A stretch of DNA of 64,000 nt, taken from contig QHNH01000024.1 in NCBI GenBank assembly GCA_003218375.1, forward strand, positions 46,913-110,912, read 5' to 3'. This document shows positions 8,713 through 17,381 of this stretch, in pieces. Source of the DNA: Verrucomicrobiota bacterium (GTDB lineage Bacteria; Verrucomicrobiota; Verrucomicrobiia; Chthoniobacterales; UBA10450). The notes beneath the pieces are model-generated. The model was not told the DNA's origin and searched no databases. It was given only the letters and a program-made list of their open reading frames with translations. Every line of letters begins with the position of its first letter. Positions within the stretch are counted from its first letter, which is position 1. The translations under genes and the position numbers were made by a program.

Positions 8713-9760
8713 GATTCACGGCTTCATGGATTTCCACCATGATCTCGCGCAGGCCGTAACGGAATTTCCATTCCGGATAATGCGCCTGGAACTTCCGGAC
8801 ATCGCTGATCCACCAAATATGGTCGCCGATCCGATTCGCTTCCTCGTATTTCCAAATTAAGCGCCGGCCGCTGATTTCCTCGCAGAGATTGATCGCTTCC
8901 AGCATCGAGCAATTGCTGTGGCGGCTGCCGCCGATGTTGTAGACCTCCGCCACGCGCGGCGCGCGAATGAACGCGGCGAACGCGTCCACGAGATCGGCGC
9001 TGTGAATATTATCGCGCACCTGTTTGCCGTTGTAACCGAAGACGCGGTAGGGCCGGCCGGTCACCGTGCAAATCATGAGATAGGAAAGAAACCCGTGGAG
9101 CTCGGCCCCGGCATGCGCTGGTCCGGTGAGGCAGCCGCCGCGGAAACAAACCGTCGGCATCCCGAAATAGCGGCCGTATTCCTGGACGAGAAGATCGGCG
9201 GCCGCTTTCGACGCGCCGAAGAGCGAGTGCTTCGTGTAATCGATGCTCATCGTCTCGGAGATGCCCGGCTCGTATTCGTGGCCCTCGGCGATCTCCCAGC
9301 GCAAGGGAAGTTCCCGCAACGGCAACCGGTTCGGCGTGTCGCCGTAGACTTTGTTCGTGGAAGTGAAAACGAAGGGCGCCTCCGGACAGCAGGCTCGCGC
9401 GGCCTCGAGCAGATTCAAGGTGCCGTTGGCATTCACCGTGAAATCGGTTTGCGGATCGCGCGCGGCCCAATCGTGGGAAGGCTGGGCCGCGGTATGAATC
9501 ACGGCGGCGATCTCATTCCCCTGCGCCTGGAAAAGCGCGAGGACTTTTGGGGCATCGCGAATGTCGAGATCGTGATGTTCGTAATCGCGGACCGTTTGCA
9601 CAAGTTCGTCCCGCGTTTTTTTGGTCGAGGCTTCCGGGCCGAAAAATTGACTCCGCATGTCGTTGTCGATCCCGATCACGCGATAGCCTTCGGCGGCGAA
9701 ATGCCGGGCGCTTTCCGAACCGATCAGGCCGGCCGAGCCAGTAACGATAATTTTGCGCAT
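8702..9760 (-). CDS. NAD-dependent epimerase/dehydratase, CDP-tyvelose 2-epimerase-like
   Basis: This is a 352-residue short-chain (extended SDR) protein. The N-terminal nucleotide motif is [19 protein letters not shown] (G-x-x-G-x-x-G). Next come [15 protein letters not shown], then the family-typical STNKVYGD. The catalytic [11 protein letters not shown] region and [18 protein letters not shown] follow. The STNKVYGD plus HTAAQPSHD pattern matches the CDP-paratose/tyvelose 2-epimerase (RfbE) branch rather than GalE, so a role in nucleotide-sugar and surface glycan synthesis is likely. The frame is open upstream to 9922, but the ATG at 9760 ([11 protein letters not shown]) starts exactly at the Rossmann fold and is chosen. 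The exact sugar substrate is uncertain. Confidence 0.85.
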   Translation of the reverse strand: MRKIIVTGSAGLIGSESARHFAAEGYRVIGIDNDMRSQFFGPEASTKKTRDELVQTVRDYEHHDLDIRDAPKVLALFQAQGNEIAAVIHTAAQPSHDWAARDPQTDFTVNANGTLNLLEAARACCPEAPFVFTSTNKVYGDTPNRLPLRELPLRWEIAEGHEYEPGISETMSIDYTKHSLFGASKAAADLLVQEYGRYFGMPTVCFRGGCLTGPAHAGAELHGFLSYLMICTVTGRPYRVFGYNGKQVRDNIHSADLVDAFAAFIRAPRVAEVYNIGGSRHSNCSMLEAINLCEEISGRRLIWKYEEANRIGDHIWWISDVRKFQAHYPEWKFRYGLREIMVEIHEAVNREP

Positions 9761-9792
9761 CGCCAGACTGAAAGCGGAAGTTGTGCCGGGAG

Positions 9793-10488
9793 TTACGCCT
9801 CGGCCAGGATCCAGGTTAGATCGCCATTCGCCGGAGCGACCCGGGCCGCGGGAAATTCCTGATCGCCCTCCAAAACTTTCTCGAGCAGCGACCGGTTCTT
9901 GTTCGCGTTCGCGAGAAAACAAACGTGCCGGGCCTGATTGATCAGCGGGTAGGTAAACGTGAGCCGCCAGGAATCGAATTTCGGAACGAAATTCGCGACG
10001 ACCTTGCGGACTTTTTCCTCCAACGCCGCTGTTTCCGGAAACAACGATGCCGTGTGCCCGTCGTCACCCACGCCGAGCAAAATCAAATCGTGCCGATACA
10101 TCGTTTCCCCCCGTTCGGCCGCCAGGCGATCGAGCCCGTCCTGGTATTCCTGGGCGGCAACCTGCGGATCGATTTCGCCACGCATCCGGGCCACCGATTT
10201 TTCCGGGACCGCGCCCAGAACGAAAAGGGATTCGCGCGCCATCCGGTAGTTACTTTGCGGATCGTCCGGCGGCACGCAACGCTCGTCGCCGAAAGTGAAA
10301 TGGACGCGGTCCCACGGAATGCCCCGGGCGATCCGGGCAAACTCGGTGTAAACGGGACGCGGCGTGTTCCCACCGGAAAGCGCAATGCGGAATTGATCCC
10401 GTTCGGCCAGCGCGGCCCGGGCGTGACGCAAAATAAACTCCGCGCCATCATGCACGAAATTCTGGGAGCGAACGACGTCGCGATTCAT
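9793..10488 (-). CDS. pgl: 6-phosphogluconolactonase (DevB/SOL type)
   Basis: This 231-residue protein has the three family signatures in order: [16 protein letters not shown] (about residues 37-52), [20 protein letters not shown] (about 65-84) and [15 protein letters not shown] (about 136-150). The enzyme hydrolyses 6-phosphogluconolactone to 6-phosphogluconate, the second oxidative pentose phosphate step. The first-step enzyme zwf with its assembly factor opcA lies 15 kb away at 25020-27765 on the other strand. Its closest neighbours are the epimerase gene (33 bases downstream) and msrA (16 bases upstream), all on the minus strand. Confidence 0.95.
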   Translation of the reverse strand: MNRDVVRSQNFVHDGAEFILRHARAALAERDQFRIALSGGNTPRPVYTEFARIARGIPWDRVHFTFGDERCVPPDDPQSNYRMARESLFVLGAVPEKSVARMRGEIDPQVAAQEYQDGLDRLAAERGETMYRHDLILLGVGDDGHTASLFPETAALEEKVRKVVANFVPKFDSWRLTFTYPLINQARHVCFLANANKNRSLLEKVLEGDQEFPAARVAPANGDLTWILAEA

Positions 10489-10503
10489 GCCGGGGGGCGC
10501 GGG

Positions 10504-10980
10504 CTAGATCGCGCAGTTCGACATGCCGCGCTTCTCGAGATAGCGCTGATGATAATCTTCCCCGCGATAAAAGGTTGGCGCCGGTTGGATAAAAGTGACA
10601 ATCGGCCGCTTGAATCGGCCGCTCTTCTCGAGGCGCGCCTTCGATGCTTCCGCCGCCGCCTCCTGCTCCGGCGAATGATAAAAAATGACGGACCGGTATT
10701 GGTCGCCCACGTCGGGACCCTGGCGATTCAACGTGGTCGGATTGTGATTCGACCAGAAGACATCCAGAAGACGATCATAACTAACGATCGCCGGATCGAA
10801 CTCGACTTGGACGACTTCGGCGTGGCCGGTTGTGTGGCTGCAGACATCTTCGTAAGTCGGATTCTCGGTCGTGCCGCCGGCGTATCCGACCGCGGCATCG
10901 ATCACACCAGGGACGGCGCGGAACGTCGACTCGACCCCCCAAAAACAGCCGGCGCCAAATGTCGCTTTCTCTGTCGTCAT
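10504..10980 (-). CDS. msrA: Peptide methionine sulfoxide reductase MsrA
   Basis: This is a 158-residue enzyme starting [20 protein letters not shown]. The catalytic cysteine is in GAGCFWG (Cys12). [28 protein letters not shown] and [23 protein letters not shown] follow, all diagnostic for MsrA. It reduces methionine-S-sulfoxide in proteins using thioredoxin. The C-terminal part [10 protein letters not shown] lacks the extra recycling cysteine cluster of some MsrA enzymes, but one cysteine remains near the end (MSNCAI). The frame extends 36 codons upstream through repeat sequence, so the ATG at 10980 is preferred. Confidence 0.95.
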   Translation of the reverse strand: MTTEKATFGAGCFWGVESTFRAVPGVIDAAVGYAGGTTENPTYEDVCSHTTGHAEVVQVEFDPAIVSYDRLLDVFWSNHNPTTLNRQGPDVGDQYRSVIFYHSPEQEAAAEASKARLEKSGRFKRPIVTFIQPAPTFYRGEDYHQRYLEKRGMSNCAI

Positions 10981-11026
10981 GCGATCACCATGAGACGGGG
11001 GAACGCCAGGCGCAAGGCCGCGAGGC

Positions 11027-11162
11027 GAAATGACGAAGCACGAATGACGAATGTCGAAACAATGACGAAGCACGAATGTCCGAATCAATTCACGCAGCGT
11101 GGCCTTTTCCCTCGGTCATTCGGCATTCCTTCGTCCTTCGTCATTCGTCCTTCGTCATTTCC
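11027..11162. repeat. ATGACGAA-type inverted/direct repeat cluster
   Basis: Repeats of AATGACGAAGCACGAATG occur at 11029-11046 and 11071-11088. The complementary form (TTCGTCCTTCGTCATTCGTC) occupies about 11129-11162. The whole forms an imperfect stem between msrA and fabG. It carries no coding signal and is probably a dispersed element. Confidence 0.7.
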
Positions 11163-11163
11163 C

Positions 11164-11907
11164 TCACATCACCATCCCGCCATCCACGGTCAACACCTGA
11201 CCAGTAATGTATTTCGCTTCCGCCGAAGCGAGATAAGCAACCGCAGCGGCGATGTCCTCCGGCTCACCGAGTTTTCCCAGCGGGACGTTTTTCAAAATGT
11301 TCTGGCGCACTTCATCGGAAAGCACCGTGGTCATATCGGTCTCGATGAGTCCCGGAGCGACGGCGTTCACGGTGATCCCGCGGCTGGCCAGCTCGCGCGC
11401 GAGCGTTTTCGTGAGGCCGATCAACCCCGCCTTGCTCGCGGCGTAATTCGCCTGGCCGGCATTGCCGATCAAACCGGCGATCGAGCTGATGTTGATGATC
11501 CGGCCGCTCCGCTGCTTGATCATCGGGCGCATCACGGCCTGGATAAAATTGAAAGCGCCTTTCAGGTTCGTGTTCAGGACCGTGTCCCAATCCTCCATCG
11601 ACATCCGCATGCTGAGACCGTCGCGCGTCACGCCGGCATTGTTCACGAGAATGTCGACCCGCCCGAAATCTTCGAAAATCTTCTCGGCGGCTTTTTGGAC
11701 CGCGGCCTGATCAGCGACGTCGACCGCGTAAGCTTTCGCCGCGTCAGCCCGCGCCGCATTAATTTCATCCGCGGTTTTCTGCGCGTTCGCTTCGGTGCGG
11801 CTGACGGAAGCGACACGCGCGCCGTCTTTCGCGAAACGAACGGCGATCGCGTGGCCGATGCCGCGGCCGGCTCCGGTCACAACCGCGACCTGGTTTTCGA
11901 ATCTCAT
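11164..11907 (-). CDS. fabG: 3-oxoacyl-[ACP] reductase FabG
   Basis: This 247-residue classical short-chain dehydrogenase has the cofactor motif VTGAGRGIGHAIA at about residues 10-22 and the NNAGVTRDGLSMRM segment typical of FabG. The active-site serine is in INISSIAGLIGNAGQ, the YAASKAG tyrosine/lysine pair follows, and then VNAVAPGLIETDMT. The C-terminal ITGQVLTVDGGMVM is standard for FabG. It catalyses the NADPH-dependent reduction step of fatty-acid elongation in the cytoplasm. No other fab gene is adjacent. It lies upstream of msrA and downstream of holB on the same strand. Confidence 0.93.
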   Translation of the reverse strand: MRFENQVAVVTGAGRGIGHAIAVRFAKDGARVASVSRTEANAQKTADEINAARADAAKAYAVDVADQAAVQKAAEKIFEDFGRVDILVNNAGVTRDGLSMRMSMEDWDTVLNTNLKGAFNFIQAVMRPMIKQRSGRIINISSIAGLIGNAGQANYAASKAGLIGLTKTLARELASRGITVNAVAPGLIETDMTTVLSDEVRQNILKNVPLGKLGEPEDIAAAVAYLASAEAKYITGQVLTVDGGMVM

Positions 11908-11946
11908 AAAGGTGTCATTCTGCGCACAGGCCGACGCGCGCTCAAA

Positions 11947-12918
11947 TCAAAAGGTAAAGACGCTGAGAAAGGCGACCTCGATGGCGAGCGCTTCCTGAAT
12001 ATTGCGGCCGAGATGGTCGCGCATTTCCTCGAGACGCCGAATGCGTCGCAAGATTTCGGACGTCTTCAGTCGCGAGGCCAGGTTTTCCGTTTGTTTCTTC
12101 GCCTTGGGAAGCTCGCGTCGCGCCACACTGGTGTTCGCGCGGAGCACGTCCGACCACCAGAGAAAAAGAATTTCCACCAGGCGCGCCCGCTGTCGGACAT
12201 ACTGACTTTCAGTGAGCGCTTTGTAGTAATCCTCGCGCTCGTCGAGCCAGGCGCCGTCGGTTGTGTTGCGATAACGCGCCTCGTCGCGCTTCAGCGCCGC
12301 GGCATTCTCTTCCTGGATCGCTTCCCGCAGCAGGGCGAGCAAACGATGGAAACCGCGCGCGAGCTGATAAGCCGGCTGGATCCCCTGCCCTTGGGCGCTC
12401 GCGACGTCACCGAGTAATTCCACCAGCTCGTTTTCCTCCGGCGAAGTTTTCTCTTTTTCGCTGGCCGCGAGCGGAACGGCGACGCAACGCGACAGGATCG
12501 TGTCCGGCAACACTTCCGGCATCGAGCTGAGGAGGAGCAACAACGAGTCGTTAGGCGGTTCCTCGAGCGTCTTGAGAAATGCGTTCGCGGCCTGGGGTTG
12601 GAGGCGGTCGGCGTCCGCGATGATCGCGATTTTGCGATGGCCGTTGGCGCTCCGCATCTGGAGCGCGTGCTCGAGGGCGCGCACCTGGTCGATCACGATC
12701 CGGCGTGATTTTGATTCCGGTTCGGCCAGGTAGACGCCGGGTGGCGGCGAAGCGAAAACGTCCGCGGACTTAGCGCCAGAAAGCAGATTCGAGAGGTCCG
12801 ACGCCAGGCCGCGCTTGCCGCTGCCGGGCGGACCGGAAATCAAATAGGCGTGGCCGAGCCGCCCGCGTTGGTGGGCCCGGCTCAAGTATTCGAACGCTCC
12901 GGTGCGGGTGAAAGCCAT
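11947..12918 (-). CDS. holB: DNA polymerase III delta-prime subunit (clamp loader)
   Basis: This 323-residue AAA+ protein starts MAFTRTGAFEYLSRAHQRGRL. It has the LGHAYLISGPPGSGKRGLA P-loop region (about residues 22-40) and IVIDQVRALEHALQMRS. The segment KIAIIADADRLQPQAANAFLKTLEEPP is a hallmark of delta-prime and of DnaX relatives. The usual SRC motif follows (ILSRCVAVPL). The C-terminal third is helical. It loads the beta clamp with DnaX and delta at the replication fork. Tmk lies immediately upstream (the stop is 2 bases from this start), the common tmk-holB pairing. The frame is open to 13002, but the extra codons overlap tmk. Confidence 0.9.
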   Translation of the reverse strand: MAFTRTGAFEYLSRAHQRGRLGHAYLISGPPGSGKRGLASDLSNLLSGAKSADVFASPPPGVYLAEPESKSRRIVIDQVRALEHALQMRSANGHRKIAIIADADRLQPQAANAFLKTLEEPPNDSLLLLLSSMPEVLPDTILSRCVAVPLAASEKEKTSPEENELVELLGDVASAQGQGIQPAYQLARGFHRLLALLREAIQEENAAALKRDEARYRNTTDGAWLDEREDYYKALTESQYVRQRARLVEILFLWWSDVLRANTSVARRELPKAKKQTENLASRLKTSEILRRIRRLEEMRDHLGRNIQEALAIEVAFLSVFTF

Positions 12919-12920
12919 GG

Positions 12921-13610
12921 CTACATTTTCGATTTTGGATTTTCGATTTTCGATTGCGGATGGGATGCGAAGGCGGAAAGCCGAGTCGGAAGCGCGTTCC
13001 AAATTTCGCTCTCGATGGCGTCGGGCGATTGGCGGCCGTCGACCACGATGAAGCGATCCGGCTCGCGAGTGGCGAGGGCTCGGTAGCCTTCACAGACGCG
13101 CTCGTAGAATTCGTCCGGCTCTTGTTCCATCCGATCGTGGACCGCGACCGGGCGAACGCGTCGCAGCATCCGGGCGCGAGCGGTCTCGACGTCGATGTCG
13201 AGGATGAACGTCACGTCAGGACGGGCGGCGCCAACGGCGAAGGCATTGAGGGTCTCGACAATTTCCGGAGGGAGTTTGCGCGCCACGCCTTGATAGACGG
13301 TGGTCGAATCGAAGAAGCGGTCGGAAATCACAAACGTGCCCTGGGCGAGTGCCGGTTGAATCGTTTCGCGCACGAGCTGGCTGCGGCTGGCCGAGAAAAG
13401 CAACACCTCGGTCTCCGGCGTCATCGCGAAACTTTCCGGAGCGAACTGGAGAAGGTCGCGAATTTTTTCGCCGATGGCCGTGCCGCCGGGCTCGCGAGTA
13501 ACGAGCGTGCGCACACCGGCCTGTTCGAGCCGGGCGGCGAGACGGAGAACCTGGGTCGATTTTCCGCAGCCTTCCGAGCCTTCGAATGTGATAAACGCGC
13601 CGCGCGGCAT
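12921..13610 (-). CDS. tmk: Thymidylate kinase
   Basis: This 229-residue enzyme has P-loop FEGSEGCGKSTQ at about residues 9-20, TREPGGTAIGEKIRDLL, the DR motif VISDRFFDSTTVYQG, and a lid region with RMLRRVRP. It phosphorylates dTMP to dTDP and precedes holB on the same strand. The last dozen residues (PQSKIENPKSKM) are encoded by a low-complexity repeat (12924-12958, GATTTTCGATTTTGG type). The true family C-terminus therefore probably ends earlier, and a dispersed repeat now supplies the tail and stop. Confidence 0.94.
   Translation of the reverse strand: MPRGAFITFEGSEGCGKSTQVLRLAARLEQAGVRTLVTREPGGTAIGEKIRDLLQFAPESFAMTPETEVLLFSASRSQLVRETIQPALAQGTFVISDRFFDSTTVYQGVARKLPPEIVETLNAFAVGAARPDVTFILDIDVETARARMLRRVRPVAVHDRMEQEPDEFYERVCEGYRALATREPDRFIVVDGRQSPDAIESEIWNALPTRLSAFASHPQSKIENPKSKM
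12924..12958. repeat. Low-complexity GATTTTCGATT direct repeat
   Basis: This is a tandem array of GATTTT(C/G)GATTTT units. It encodes the final residues of Tmk (SKIENPKSKM) and abuts the holB start. The AT-rich composition contrasts with the GC-rich genes on both sides. Confidence 0.65.
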
Positions 13611-13675
13611 GTGAACGAGTGTGAAACAAAGGCGCGCAGTTGTCGAATCGGCTGCGCTGCTTTACTAATCGCGGC

Positions 13676-14086
13676 GTGAAACAGTTCTGGCTCGTGAAAC
13701 AGGAACCGTCGGCCTATTCGTGGGGCGATTTCGTGAAGGACGGCAAGACGGCGTGGACCGGCGTGCGGAATTACACGGCGCGAAATAATCTGCGCACGAT
13801 GCAAAAAGGGGACGCGGTCCTGTTTTACCACAGCGTGGTGGGAAAAGAGATCGTCGGCCTGGCGAAGGTGGTGCGCGAAGCGTATCCGGACCCGACGGCG
13901 AAGGAAGGCGATTGGAGCGCGGTCGATCTTGTCCCGGCAAAGCCGTTGCCAACGCCAGTCACCCTCGATGAGATCAAGCGCAACCCGAAGCTGAAGGAAA
14001 TGGCGTTGCTGCGGCTGTCGCGCTTGTCGGTGCAGCCCGTCACCGGCGAGCAGTTCGACGAAATCCTGCGGATGGCGAAAGGATAG
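13676..14086 (+). CDS. EVE-domain protein
   Basis: From the GTG at 13676 the product is about 136 residues and nearly all EVE domain. It begins VKQFWLVKQEPSAYSWGDFV, the usual first strand. Then come TAWTGVRNYTARNNLRTMQKGD and VLFYHSVVGKEIVGLAKV, both classic EVE motifs. EVE proteins belong to the PUA-like fold and are thought to recognise modified bases in DNA or RNA; the cellular role of the stand-alone form is unknown. An in-frame ATG at 13640 would add 12 residues not seen in the family. It is divergent from tmk. Confidence 0.9.
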   Translation: MKQFWLVKQEPSAYSWGDFVKDGKTAWTGVRNYTARNNLRTMQKGDAVLFYHSVVGKEIVGLAKVVREAYPDPTAKEGDWSAVDLVPAKPLPTPVTLDEIKRNPKLKEMALLRLSRLSVQPVTGEQFDEILRMAKG

Positions 14087-14129
14087 CGATTAGGCTTGTT
14101 TGCGCCCCGGTTGAGATCGAAAATCCGGC

Positions 14130-14942
14130 GTGACCGGGGCCAGTGCGACGTCGTTGTCTTCGATCTTCGCGCTCTCGGCGGAAGCGGAGCGCGCGGCCCT
14201 GGTCGTTTCGATCCATGACGTCGCGCCGGCCACGCAAGCGCGCGCGCAAGAGATCATCTCGGAGCTGGCCCATCACGGCGTCGCAGTCTGCTCATTATTA
14301 GTTGTCCCGAATTATCATCACCAAGGTTGCTTCGCGGAAGATCGCAGCTTCGTTCGCTGGCTCCAGGATTTGGAAACGAAAGGACACGAGATCGTGATCC
14401 ACGGTTATTTTCACGAGAGGCCGCGAGGCGGTGACGAGGGCGTCTCGCAAAAATTGTTCACTCGCTTCTACACGAAAGATGAAGGCGAATTCTACGACCT
14501 CGACTACGACGAGGCTTTTCGCCGAATCACCCAGGCGCGCGAAGAATTTAAGGCGGCGGGATTAACGCCGCGCGGTTTCATTGCGCCGGCGTGGTTGCTT
14601 GGAACGCCGGGAGAACGCGCGGCTGCCGACGCGGAGCTGGAGTACACCACCCGGTTAACCGGCCTGCGCGATTTGCGTTCCGGCGAAAATTATCGGGCCC
14701 GCACCCTGGCTTACAGTGTGCGAAGCGGCTGGCGCCGGACCACCAGCCTCGCCTGGAATAATCTTCTCGCGCGCCAGCTTGCCGAGGCCCCGCTGGCCCG
14801 AATCAGCATTCATCCGCCGGATCGCGATCATCCCGAGGTCTGGCGCCAGATCCTGCGGCTGACGGATCGGCTCATGGAAAATCGCAACGCGACGACCTAC
14901 CGCGATTGGATCGCGGAGAGGCGGGTCCGGCGCCGGGCCTGA
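14130..14942 (+). CDS. DUF2334 / polysaccharide deacetylase-like protein
   Basis: This is a 270-residue protein from a GTG. The fold begins with ALVVSIHDVAPATQARAQEI, where the aspartate of HDVAP is the usual catalytic/metal position. HEIVIHGYFHERPRGG follows, whose two histidines fit the zinc triad of NodB-like deacetylases. Later come TPRGFIAPAWLLG and, near the end, RISIHPPDRDHPE. DUF2334 proteins are deacetylase relatives that act on sugars or lipids, and the exact substrate is unknown. It is followed after 9 bases by the PHP-glycosyltransferase gene, suggesting a two-gene operon for glycan or glycolipid work. Confidence 0.85.
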   Translation: MTGASATSLSSIFALSAEAERAALVVSIHDVAPATQARAQEIISELAHHGVAVCSLLVVPNYHHQGCFAEDRSFVRWLQDLETKGHEIVIHGYFHERPRGGDEGVSQKLFTRFYTKDEGEFYDLDYDEAFRRITQAREEFKAAGLTPRGFIAPAWLLGTPGERAAADAELEYTTRLTGLRDLRSGENYRARTLAYSVRSGWRRTTSLAWNNLLARQLAEAPLARISIHPPDRDHPEVWRQILRLTDRLMENRNATTYRDWIAERRVRRRA

Positions 14943-14951
14943 CGAACTGCC

Positions 14952-17354
14952 ATGAGCCGCTGCGATCTTCATCTCCATTCGCGTTTCAGCGCTCGCTCGG
15001 AGGAGTGGCTTTTCCGCCGGTTCGATTTTCCTGATAGCTACAGCGATCCGCGCGATCTTTACCGGCTGCTCCGCGCGCGCGGGATGAATTTCGTCACCAT
15101 CACCGATCACGACACGATCGACGGCAATCTCGAGATCGCGGAGCTGGAAGGGACCTTCGTCAGCGAAGAAGTAACGACCCATTTCCCGACCGATCCCTGC
15201 AAGATTCACCTGCTGGTCTGGGGAATTTCAGAAGCGCAGCACGCGGAGATCGTGGCGGTGCGCGACAACATTTTCGATCTGCAAAGTTATCTGCAGCAAC
15301 AGGCCATCGCGCATTCGGTGGCGCATCCGCTTTACAGCATCAACGGCAAACTGGAAGCCGCGCATCTCGAGCGGCTCATTTTGCTCTTCAAACATTTCGA
15401 GGGAATCAACGGCCTGCGCGATGCGCTTTTGAGCGTGCTCGCGCGCGAGCTTCTTTCCGGCCTGACTCCACAGAAGATCGAAGAGCTGGCGAACCGCCAC
15501 GATCTCCCGCCGACCCATGTCGAACCTTGGCGGAAAATCTTCACCGGCGGTTCCGACGATCACGGCGGACAGTTCGTGGCCGGCGCTTTCACGGAGACGC
15601 CGAGGGCGCGGACCGCGGCGGAATTTTTGCAGCATGTTCGCGGGGGCGAATGCGAGCCGCGCGGCGAAGGCGGCACACCGCTCGCCTTGTCGCACGGATT
15701 TTACAACACCGTCTCTTGTTTCATCCAAGACCGCTTCACGGAACGTCTCGGGGCGACCGGGCCATTGCTCGAGACGATGTTCTCGCGCTTCATGGAAGGG
15801 CGGGACCCGACGGAGTTCACGCTCCGGGAAAAGGCGACGTTCATCGCGCAGGGCGTGATGTCGGGGAAAATTTTTGAGCTGGCGAAGCCGCGCAACGTCT
15901 CCCTCTGGAAAGGGCTCTCGAAACATTTCTCGCAGCCGAAGGTGAAGGCGCGGCTCGCCAAGGAAATGAAAGGCGTGACCGAGCCGGAACGCCGCACCTT
16001 TCTGATGGCGAACCTGGTCTGCGAGCAGCTCGCGTTTCGGCTCTTCCAAAAATTCGTCCAGCAAATCCGGACCGGGAACCTGATCGAAAGCATGCAGGCC
16101 CTGAGCGGGATCGCGCCGATCATCGTGCTGCTCTCGCCCTACATCTACGCGTTTCACAGCCAGGCGCCCTCCCGCCGCTGGCTCCGCGATATTTTTTCCA
16201 CGATGACCGGCGCGATCCCACCGGTGTTGCGGAACCAAAAACGCGCCTGGTTCACCGATACACTCGATGACGTCAACGGCGTCGCGACCACGATCCGCAA
16301 AATGACGGCAGCGGGGGTCTCGGCCGGCGAGAAATTGATCGTGGTCACTTCACGGCGGCGCCTGGCCGCCGATGAAATCCCGATCAAAAATTTTCCGCCG
16401 ATCGGCGAATTCGCGCTGCCGGAGTACGAACTGCAACGGCTGAGCTTCCCGCCGATCATGCAGATCCTCGATTACATCCAGCGCGAACAATTTACCGAGA
16501 TCATCATCAGCACGCCGGGGCCGATGGGACTGGTCGGGTTGCTGGCCGCGAAAATGTTGAACCTGCAAACCAGCGGCATCTACCACACCGACTTCCCGGA
16601 ATACATCCGCATCCTGACCGAGGACCGCTTCCTCGAAAGCCTGGCCTGGAGCTACATGCACTGGCTCTACGGCCAGGTCGACACGGTCTTCGTCAACTCG
16701 GAGCACTATCGGAAAGCCTGGATCGACCGCGGCTTTGCCCCTGAGAAATTGAAGATCCTGCCGCGCGGACTCGACACCGACTTGTTCAACCCGTCCCGGC
16801 GCGATCTCACTTTCTGGCCGGGCTCCGGCGTGAATGGCGCGGAAGTGCGGCTGCTTTATGTCGGCCGGATCTCGCGCGAAAAAGATCTCGATGTCCTGGC
16901 GACGGCTTACAAAAAAATCCGCGAAGCTGGTCACCCCGTGAAACTGTATATGGTCGGCCTCGGCCCGTATAAAGACGCTTTGGCCGCAGCGCTCCCGGAT
17001 GCTGTTTTCCTTGGCTATTTGAAAGGCGAGGCGCTGGCGAAAGCCTATGCGTCCGCGGACGTGTTCGTTTTCCCGAGCACCACGGACACGTTCGGCAACG
17101 TGGTTCTCGAAGCACAGGCCTCCGGGTTACCGGTCATCGTCTCAGACTTGGGCGGGCCAAAAGAATTGGTCGAGGACGGAACGACCGGGATCGTGACCAA
17201 GGCACATGACGCGGAGGATTTCGCGCGCGCGATCGAGCGGATCAGCCGTGATGCGCCGCTGCGGACGCGGATGGGTCGGGAAGCGCGTCAACGCGTGATC
17301 GATCGGAGCTGGCCGGGGGCGTTTCGGAAGTTCTGGCAGGCGACCGAACTATAA
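14952..17354 (+). CDS. PHP-domain phosphoesterase fused to GT4 glycosyltransferase
   Basis: This is an 800-residue two-domain protein. The N-terminus is a PHP domain: CDLHLHSRFSARS (residues 4-16), TITDHDTIDG (about 50-59), VAHPLYSING and a GGSDDHGG metal-binding motif (about 199-206). A helical middle follows. From about residue 410 there is a GT-B glycosyltransferase of family 4: YHTDFPEYIRI, NSEHYRKAW, LLYVGRISREKDLDVLATAY, and FPSTTDTFGNVVLEAQASGL before VSDLGG. It probably builds a glycolipid or exopolysaccharide and may also hydrolyse a phosphoester. Fusions of PHP-type and GT4 domains are known in some bacterial groups, but the substrate here is unknown. It is probably co-transcribed with the DUF2334 gene. 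Confidence 0.88.
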   Translation: MSRCDLHLHSRFSARSEEWLFRRFDFPDSYSDPRDLYRLLRARGMNFVTITDHDTIDGNLEIAELEGTFVSEEVTTHFPTDPCKIHLLVWGISEAQHAEIVAVRDNIFDLQSYLQQQAIAHSVAHPLYSINGKLEAAHLERLILLFKHFEGINGLRDALLSVLARELLSGLTPQKIEELANRHDLPPTHVEPWRKIFTGGSDDHGGQFVAGAFTETPRARTAAEFLQHVRGGECEPRGEGGTPLALSHGFYNTVSCFIQDRFTERLGATGPLLETMFSRFMEGRDPTEFTLREKATFIAQGVMSGKIFELAKPRNVSLWKGLSKHFSQPKVKARLAKEMKGVTEPERRTFLMANLVCEQLAFRLFQKFVQQIRTGNLIESMQALSGIAPIIVLLSPYIYAFHSQAPSRRWLRDIFSTMTGAIPPVLRNQKRAWFTDTLDDVNGVATTIRKMTAAGVSAGEKLIVVTSRRRLAADEIPIKNFPPIGEFALPEYELQRLSFPPIMQILDYIQREQFTEIIISTPGPMGLVGLLAAKMLNLQTSGIYHTDFPEYIRILTEDRFLESLAWSYMHWLYGQVDTVFVNSEHYRKAWIDRGFAPEKLKILPRGLDTDLFNPSRRDLTFWPGSGVNGAEVRLLYVGRISREKDLDVLATAYKKIREAGHPVKLYMVGLGPYKDALAAALPDAVFLGYLKGEALAKAYASADVFVFPSTTDTFGNVVLEAQASGLPVIVSDLGGPKELVEDGTTGIVTKAHDAEDFARAIERISRDAPLRTRMGREARQRVIDRSWPGAFRKFWQATEL

Positions 17355-17370
17355 ATTCCATACGATTTAA

Positions 17371-17377
17371 GAGGTGG
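17371..17377 (+). promoter_or_regulatory. Ribosome binding site of the peptidoglycan-binding protein gene
   Basis: GAGGTGG ends 4 bases before the ATG at 17382 and supports that start. Confidence 0.7.
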
Positions 17378-17381
17378 AACC

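Noticed and set aside
9925..12417. A long plus-strand open frame of about 830 codons across pgl, msrA, fabG and holB
   Set aside because: It is antisense to four well-supported genes. High GC keeps the antisense frame open, and it has no recognised domain.
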